Assembly (NCBI GenBank): GCA_938015525.1
Contig: CALLPC010000010.1
Location: 1-64,000, forward strand
Source: an uncultured Dehalococcoidia bacterium
Lineage (GTDB): Bacteria > Chloroflexota > Dehalococcoidia > Tepidiformales > Tepidiformaceae
Direction: 5' to 3'
DNA length: 64,000 nt
Each line of letters starts with the position of its first letter. The first letter of the stretch is position 1. This document shows positions 60,067-64,000 of this stretch, piece after piece. The translations under genes were made by a program, and so were the position numbers. The notes beneath the pieces were generated by a model. The model worked only from the letters and a program-made list of their open reading frames with translations. It did not search any database and was not told the origin of the DNA.

Positions 60067-60657
60067 CTACGGAATCTCCGCCAGGATCGCGAAAATCCCC
60101 GCCCCGATGATCGTCTTGTCGCTGGAAAACGCGATGATGCTCAGCACCAGCACGAACACCGCCAGGCCCGCCAGGTTCGCCATCACCACCTGCGTCGAAT
60201 CCGCGTTCGTGACCGATTGCGCTGCGTAAATCGCCATCACGAACAGCAGCACAATCGATCCGATGGCGAACACCGGGTACAGCACCGGGATGAACATCAG
60301 CAGGCTCAGCGCCAGCGGCCACGCCGCGTACCCCATCGTCCGGAACAGCGATTGCACGTCCGCCGATGCCTTGTACACCTGCGCAAGCATCACGTACACG
60401 ATGAGCACCCACACCGCGTACAGGGCCGCCATGAACACCCCGCCCAGGATGAACGTGTTCAGCCACGGGTTGTCCGGCCCGAAATCGAAGTTGAACTCCC
60501 AAAAGAGCGTCGCGCCCAGCCCCGCCAGTAGCGACGCAATCGCTGCCACCACGAGCGCCGGGACCAGCTCGTTGACGTTGTCCCGCACCTCATCGAAAAC
60601 GCCGGTGTCGAACCGCACCAGCCGCAGGACGTGATTCACCATAACATTTGGGTCCAT
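60067..60657 (-). CDS. Yip1-like membrane protein
   Basis: 196 aa, five predicted helices. LVPALVVAAIASLLAGLGATLFWE, YKASADVQSLFRTMGYAAWPLALSLLMFIPVLYPVF and NLAGLAVFVLVLSIIAFS match the Yip1-domain pattern common in bacterial proteins of unknown role. GGGAGG is 6-7 nt before the ATG. The leader contains an extended inverted repeat (60683-60712). Confidence 0.78.
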   Translation of the reverse strand: MDPNVMVNHVLRLVRFDTGVFDEVRDNVNELVPALVVAAIASLLAGLGATLFWEFNFDFGPDNPWLNTFILGGVFMAALYAVWVLIVYVMLAQVYKASADVQSLFRTMGYAAWPLALSLLMFIPVLYPVFAIGSIVLLFVMAIYAAQSVTNADSTQVVMANLAGLAVFVLVLSIIAFSSDKTIIGAGIFAILAEIP

Positions 60658-60682
60658 GCTGCCTCCCGCATGTCTGCCGTTC

Positions 60683-60712
60683 TGCCGAAGGTAAGGAAGA
60701 TTACCCCCGGCA
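60683..60712. promoter_or_regulatory. Extended inverted repeat in the leader of the Yip1-like gene
   Basis: TGCCG-aa-GGTAA-ggaaga-TTACC-cc-CGGCA, 10 of 12 positions paired, between the predicted transcription start and the ribosome site of the - strand gene. Operator or RNA hairpin. Confidence 0.45.
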
Positions 60713-60722
60713 GTTGGCGCGC

Positions 60723-60751
60723 ACTATAGCACGCACAGGACAACATGCGAA
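60723..60751 (-). promoter_or_regulatory. Promoter of the Yip1-like gene
   Basis: -10 TATAGT (60728-60723), 17-bp spacer, -35 TTCGCA (60751-60746), on the - strand. Confidence 0.5.
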
Positions 60752-60795
60752 TGAAATGATCATCCATCTTCGCCGATGTCGCGGCGATTTTGCAG

Positions 60796-61545
60796 TCACC
60801 CGCCCAGCGGCCGCCGCTCCGGCACCCCCGGCCGCCGCGGGTAGCCCGCCGGGCACGGCGCCACCTTCCGGCAGACCGCCACCCGGACCGTCTCGCTCAC
60901 CTCCGGCCGCATCGGCACCACCCCTGCGAGCTCACACCCCAGCGCTCCCGCCGCCGACCCCGCCGCCGCCAGCTCCTCCTCCAGGCGGCTCCCCTTCGGC
61001 AGCGCGATGATCCCCCCAACCGCCGCCAGCGGCGCAGCGTACTCCAGCACCACCCGGAGCTCCGCCACCGCCCGCGCCGTCACCAGCCCGCATGCCTCCC
61101 GCAGCGGCCCCCGGCCCGCCTCCTCCGCCCGCATCGCGTGCACCCGCACGTTCCCGCAGCCCAGCTCCCGCGCCGCTGCCGCCAGGAACCGCGCGCGCTT
61201 CTGCAGCGGTTCCACCAGGTGCACCTCCCAGCCTGGCCGCGCGCACGCGACCACCAGCCCCGGCCAGCCCCCTCCGCTCCCGATATCCGCATACCGTACC
61301 TCCCCCTCCCCCGCCGCCAGGAACCCCTCCGCCAGCCGCAAAAGCTCCAGCGACTCCGCATACTGCCGCCGCACCGCCGCAGACCCTTCCACCGCCGTCA
61401 GCCGGCCTGCCTCCGGGCTCCCCCGCACCAGCTCCCAGTGGCGCGCCAGCCGCGGGACCGCCCGCAGCACCTCCGCATCGCCCGCGAACAGCTGCGCCAG
61501 CTCATCCCATTCACGCATCTCCGCAACCCCGGGCGACAAGAACAC
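60796..61545 (-). CDS. rsmG: 16S rRNA (guanine-N7)-methyltransferase RsmG
   Basis: 249 aa from GTG 61545; ATG 61518 is an alternative. AdoMet-binding block YADIGSGGGWPGLVVACARPGWEVHLVEPLQKRARFLAAAARELG and the RsmG signature LVTARAVAELRVVLEYAAPLAAVGG, PKGSRLEEELA. Methylates G527 of 16S rRNA. It is divergent from greA across a 23-bp gap in which the two -10 candidates overlap (TATCAC on this strand, TACACT on the other). Confidence 0.93.
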   Translation of the reverse strand: MFLSPGVAEMREWDELAQLFAGDAEVLRAVPRLARHWELVRGSPEAGRLTAVEGSAAVRRQYAESLELLRLAEGFLAAGEGEVRYADIGSGGGWPGLVVACARPGWEVHLVEPLQKRARFLAAAARELGCGNVRVHAMRAEEAGRGPLREACGLVTARAVAELRVVLEYAAPLAAVGGIIALPKGSRLEEELAAAGSAAGALGCELAGVVPMRPEVSETVRVAVCRKVAPCPAGYPRRPGVPERRPLGG

Positions 61546-61556
61546 GAGCCGGGTGA

Positions 61557-61562
61557 TACACT
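61557..61562 (+). promoter_or_regulatory. -10 element of the leaderless greA gene
   Basis: TACACT, 6 nt before ATG 61569, overlapping the divergent TATCAC element of rsmG. Confidence 0.5.
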
Positions 61563-61568
61563 CCAGTC

Positions 61569-62396
61569 ATGACGCAAACGCCTGCGGGCGCCCCTGCCAG
61601 GTCGGTCCCCCTCCGCGAAGCCCTCCGCGAATTCTCCGCCACCCTCAAGCCTCTCACCAACGACTACGCCAACTACGTCGAAAAATTCTGCATCGACGTC
61701 GGCCCCGAGCGGCTCACGTCAGAGCTCACCCCGGCCATCGTCGAACAGTACGGCGAACGCAACCTCCGCGCTACCGACCCCAACGGGCAGCGGCGCCTCG
61801 AGGCCCTCAAGGCCTGGTTCAAATTCCTCAAGGCCCGCACCTACACCGAAAAGAACCTCGGCACCGGTCTCCGCCTTCCCAGGCCCAACGGCCGCACCGC
61901 AGGTTCAGCTACCCGCGTCGTCGAGAGCCCCGTCGAAATGACCGCCGAAGGTATCGAAGCCCTCAAGCGGGAGATCGCCGACCTCGAGCGCCGCATCCCC
62001 GAGCTCGTCCGCGCCGTCGAGACCGCACGCTCCGACGGCGACCTCCGCGAAAACGCCCCCTACCACGCCGCCCGCGAGGCCCTCGCCTTCGCCGAAAACC
62101 GGCGCCGCCAGCTCGAAGAATCCCTCAAGCGCGCTGTCGTCGCCAACCGCTCCGACCTGGACGAAGACGTCGCCGCTATCGGCTCCGGCGTCACCGTCAC
62201 CCTCATCGAGCGGAACGTCCAGGTCACCTACCAGCTCGTCGGCCCGCGCGAAGCCAACCCCGCCGAGAAGAAAATCAGCGTCGAATCCCCCGTCGGCCGC
62301 GTCCTCCTCGGGCGCCGCGTCGGCGAAGAGGTCGAAGTCGAAGCCCCCCAGGGGCTCATCCGCTACCGCATCGACGCCATCATCCACGACCTCTAG
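61569..62396 (+). CDS. greA: Transcription elongation factor GreA with an extra N-terminal helical domain
   Basis: 275 aa, about 115 longer than ordinary GreA (about 158 aa). The C-terminal part (about 120-275) is complete: coiled-coil MTAEGIEALKREIADLERRI, tip ARSDGDLRENAPYHAARE with the acidic residues that act at the polymerase active site, and the FKBP-like domain VTVTLIERNVQVTYQLVG, SPVGRVLLGRRVGEEVEVEAP. The N-terminal extension (about 15-105) is helical, with LREFSATLKPLTNDYANYVEKF and RLEALKAWFKFLKAR, resembling the SAM-like core-binding domain of tyrosine recombinases. Leaderless start. Confidence 0.9.
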   Translation: MTQTPAGAPARSVPLREALREFSATLKPLTNDYANYVEKFCIDVGPERLTSELTPAIVEQYGERNLRATDPNGQRRLEALKAWFKFLKARTYTEKNLGTGLRLPRPNGRTAGSATRVVESPVEMTAEGIEALKREIADLERRIPELVRAVETARSDGDLRENAPYHAAREALAFAENRRRQLEESLKRAVVANRSDLDEDVAAIGSGVTVTLIERNVQVTYQLVGPREANPAEKKISVESPVGRVLLGRRVGEEVEVEAPQGLIRYRIDAIIHDL

Positions 62397-62417
62397 GCCC
62401 GCGCTCCCTCAACCCGC

Positions 62418-62509
62418 AGGCTTCCCCACCCGCCAATCCGGGTTTCCCCGCCCCTCCTTCGCGGGGGTTCCCCAATCTCCCGCCCGCATCCCCCGCCGAA
62501 TACTTCCCC
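62418..62509 (+). repeat. Tandem GGGnTTCCCC-like elements before a zinc-ribbon gene
   Basis: TTCCCC cores at 62422, 62444, 62468 and 62504, spaced 22, 24 and 36 bp. The second is AATCCGGGTTTCCCCGCC, close to the flagellar-promoter element. Confidence 0.4.
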
Positions 62510-62531
62510 CACCACACGGGGGTGATGCCAC

Positions 62532-62810
62532 ATGCTCGTCATCGGCGACCTCAAGTGCCTCCACTGCGGCCACAGCAACGGCCGCTGGGTCGGCCCCAAG
62601 GGGGCGCCCCTCTCCGCCGCCGGCCTCCGTCCGCTCCCGCCCGGCTGCGACCCCGCCGGGCACGTCCGCTGCAGGCGCTGCCAGGGGCCCGTCTACCTCG
62701 ATGACGCCATGCCCGTCGCCAGCTCCTACCGCCTCCGCCGCATCCAGCGCATGCGCCGGCAGCTCGCCGCCTTCGATGCCCCGCGCCCGCGGCGCCGCCG
62801 CGCTGCCTGA
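62532..62810 (+). CDS. Small zinc-ribbon protein
   Basis: 92 aa. CLHCGHSNGRW and later CRRCQGPVYLDD give a Cys4 zinc ribbon separated by about 35 residues; a basic helical C-terminal tail follows (RLRRIQRMRRQLAAF ... RPRRRRAA). Probably nucleic-acid or protein binding. Preceded by GGGGGTGATG and by repeats related to the flagellar-promoter element. No known family recognised. Confidence 0.65.
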   Translation: MLVIGDLKCLHCGHSNGRWVGPKGAPLSAAGLRPLPPGCDPAGHVRCRRCQGPVYLDDAMPVASSYRLRRIQRMRRQLAAFDAPRPRRRRAA

Positions 62811-62822
62811 ACGACCGGGCCG

Positions 62823-63023
62823 CTAGCAGCAGTCGTCTTTGTACCCGCACCGCCGGCAGACCGCCAGCCGCGACCCCTTGATGTCCAGCATCGCCGAGCC
62901 GCACCGCGGGCACACCTGCACCGGGAGCCCCTCAATCGCCATCTCCCAGATTTCACCACCGCCCTCCCCAACGCGGAAGGTTCTGCGAAACCGCTTGACT
63001 CCTTCAACATTTCGCCGCACCAT
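62823..63023 (-). CDS. Small zinc-ribbon protein
   Basis: 66 aa from ATG 63023; a shorter form from ATG 62942 (39 aa) holds the whole ribbon. CPRCGSAMLDIKGSRLAVCRRCGYKDDCC is a two-CxxC zinc ribbon ending in a Cys pair. Convergent with the preceding zinc-ribbon gene. The start is uncertain because the upstream region overlaps a promoter-like element on the other strand. Confidence 0.6.
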   Translation of the reverse strand: MVRRNVEGVKRFRRTFRVGEGGGEIWEMAIEGLPVQVCPRCGSAMLDIKGSRLAVCRRCGYKDDCC

Positions 63024-63110
63024 CGGACCCGGACCGTGCGAATCGCCGGCTCGCACACCCCGCCTCCCGCGCCCCGGGGCCCCGCCGTGAACGGGGCCCC
63101 ATCCTTTTCC
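62995..63110 (+). ncRNA. Candidate small RNA with own promoter and terminator
   Basis: -35 TTGACT (62995-63000), 17-bp spacer, -10 CACCAT (63018-63023). The predicted RNA of about 80 nt forms two hairpins: GTGCGA/TCGCAC (63036-63056) and GGGGCCCC/GGGGCCCC (63076-63100). It ends in ATCCTTTTCC, the only U-rich terminator tail in the window. It carries no supported protein gene. Confidence 0.4.
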
Positions 63111-63314
63111 GCTCCCTTTCCCCTCGGCCCGTCATGGCCGTTCGACCACCCGCAGCAGACCCGCACGGCCCCGCCCATAAGCGCCGTCGATGGCACCATC
63201 GAACCTGTCGACCGAACCGCGTCCCCAACCGGCGGTCCTCGCCCGCCTGCGGCACACTGAGAACGACAGGGCCCGGGCCCGCACCGAACCACCCCGGGAA
63301 GGAGGAACCCCCAA
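63111..63314 (+). promoter_or_regulatory. Upstream region of the cupredoxin gene
   Basis: 204 bp. Contains the inverted repeat CGATGG-CA-CCATCG (63188-63201), a possible operator, a CACACT -10 candidate near 63255 and the GGAGGA ribosome site of the next gene. Confidence 0.35.
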
Positions 63315-63704
63315 ATGCACCGCTTCCTGCGCCTCGCGCTCCTCGCCGTCGCCGTCGCCATCGCCGCCCTGGCCGTCACGGCCTGCGGAGGCTCCTCATC
63401 GAGCAGCGGCACCGCCGGCGTCGCCGATGGCACCGACGACCGCATCCCCGCGGGCGCACCGTTCATCGACCAGGACAAACTCCAGTTCGTCCCCCAGGCG
63501 CTCCGCGTCAAGGTCGGCGAAACCGTCTACTTCAAAAACAGCGAGACCGCCCTCCACACCGTCAACGTCGACGGCAAAAACGTCTCCGGCAACATGAAGA
63601 AGAACGACGTCTTCACCTGGGTCTTCCAGCAGCCCGGCAGCTACAAGATCACCTGCGACTACCACCCCCAGATGAAGGCCACCATCACCGTCGACCCGGC
63701 CTGA
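63315..63704 (+). CDS. Cupredoxin (plastocyanin-like) lipoprotein
   Basis: 129 aa. Signal peptide with lipobox VTAC (Cys24), a Ser/Gly linker, then a single blue-copper domain. All four type 1 copper ligands are visible: His81 in ALHTVNVDG and Cys114, His117, Met120 in CDYHPQM. A membrane-tethered electron carrier on the outer face of the cell. GGAGGA ribosome site 9-10 nt before the ATG. The redox partner is not in the window. Confidence 0.9.
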   Translation: MHRFLRLALLAVAVAIAALAVTACGGSSSSSGTAGVADGTDDRIPAGAPFIDQDKLQFVPQALRVKVGETVYFKNSETALHTVNVDGKNVSGNMKKNDVFTWVFQQPGSYKITCDYHPQMKATITVDPA

Positions 63705-63708
63705 TCCT

Positions 63709-64000
63709 TCAGCCCGGCACTTTTAGCGCCGTCCCCTCCCCCAGCCGAATCACCACGTCGAACCCGGGCGGCTCGCTCCCGTCCGGGTTCTGCAGCCTCA
63801 GGTCCAGCAGCCCCGCCAGCTTCGTCGCCGTGTACGGCTTCCCCGTCACGTCGTAAATCCCGGGCATCCCCGTCCCGTCCCCGGTCACCACCGTCACCCA
63901 TCCCGGCGGAATCCCGTACGCCTCCAGGTGCGCCACCGCTGCCTTCCCCGCCGCCTGCCCCCCGGGCATCACCACTACCGCAAGCCGCGGCGCCTCGTCC
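63709..64000 (-). CDS. C-terminal fragment, possibly LytR_C domain protein (cut by window edge)
   Basis: 97 codons visible, open to the right edge. PRLAVVVMPGGQAAGKAAVAHLEAYGIPPGWV, YTATKLAGLLDLRL and FDVVIRLGEGTALKVPG loosely resemble the LytR_C domain found at the end of LCP-type cell-wall ligases. The evidence is weak and the catalytic part lies outside. It converges with the cupredoxin gene with a 4-bp gap. Confidence 0.5.
   Translation of the reverse strand, partial: DEAPRLAVVVMPGGQAAGKAAVAHLEAYGIPPGWVTVVTGDGTGMPGIYDVTGKPYTATKLAGLLDLRLQNPDGSEPPGFDVVIRLGEGTALKVPG

Noticed and set aside
62418-62509. CRISPR-like array
   Set aside because: The repeated core is only 6-12 bp, with irregular 22-36 bp spacing and no cas genes; read as tandem protein-binding sites.
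1-64000. tRNA, rRNA, transposases, integrases, prophage genes
   Set aside because: Looked for on both strands and not seen. The recombinase-like segment at 61569-61900 lacks the catalytic domain and is fused to GreA.

Overview
The window is about 64 kb of very GC-rich bacterial chromosome, densely packed with protein genes. I saw no tRNA, rRNA, CRISPR array, transposase or prophage. The mix of genes suggests a heterotroph with one cell membrane, most likely a high-GC Chloroflexota (Dehalococcoidia/Tepidiforma-like). The pointers are fatty acyl-CoA genes, DUF4397 and LPXTG-type surface proteins, MurT, PAC2 and a flagellar export set with no outer-membrane ring genes in view. The taxonomic placement is inference.

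Layout. 1-15.4 kb: the N-terminal part of valS, a PEP-utilising phosphotransferase of the rifampin-phosphotransferase type, a DEAD-box helicase, an enoyl-CoA hydratase, xdhC, a MurT-type Mur ligase, a site-2 protease with CBS domains, an EamA transporter, a DUF192 lipoprotein, a CitE-like lyase and a stand-alone recF. 15.5-25.1 kb: a DUF4397 surface protein divergent from an ECF sigma/anti-sigma pair, a thioesterase, ccsB, a BtrH-like protein, an M16 peptidase, an Eis-like acetyltransferase, a PAC2 protein and a short GntR regulator. 25.2-43.4 kb: an 18-kb flagellar cluster on the + strand (flbD motA motB fliL fliY fliO fliP fliQ fliR flhB flhA flhF, pilZ, fliA, two basal-body rod/hook genes, flgM flgN flgK flgL). 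It also holds a small membrane gene, a membrane/HTH-like gene and an LPXTG-type surface gene. 43.4-64 kb: enoyl-CoA hydratase, HAD protein, acyl-CoA dehydrogenase, flavin reductase, a metal-chelate/cobalamin-type ABC importer, a polysaccharide flippase, a repeat-containing secreted protein, glpX with an HD hydrolase, a split MaoC-type dehydratase, a cysteine desulfurase, an esterase, an MFS carrier, a Yip1-like protein, rsmG, a GreA with an unusual N-terminal extension, zinc ribbons, a cupredoxin and a partial gene at the right edge.

The flagellar cluster carries the motor stator, the C-ring adaptor, the complete export gate, the sigma-28/FlgM switch, hook-filament junction proteins and a c-di-GMP receptor. 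Flagellin, cap, MS-ring, ATPase and most rod/hook genes are not here and must lie elsewhere if the organelle is made.

Two properties run through the whole window. First, + strand genes end codons mostly in C (CTC, GTC, GCC) while - strand genes end them mostly in G (CTG, GTG, GCG), so the + strand is C-rich whatever the gene orientation. Second, many genes with no Shine-Dalgarno sequence have a TANNNT -10 element 6-11 nt before the start codon, the layout expected for leaderless mRNAs. A repeated ATCAGGGnTTCYCC-like element marks the flagellar promoters and one zinc-ribbon gene. These, and the GreA fusion, are the most interesting observations.
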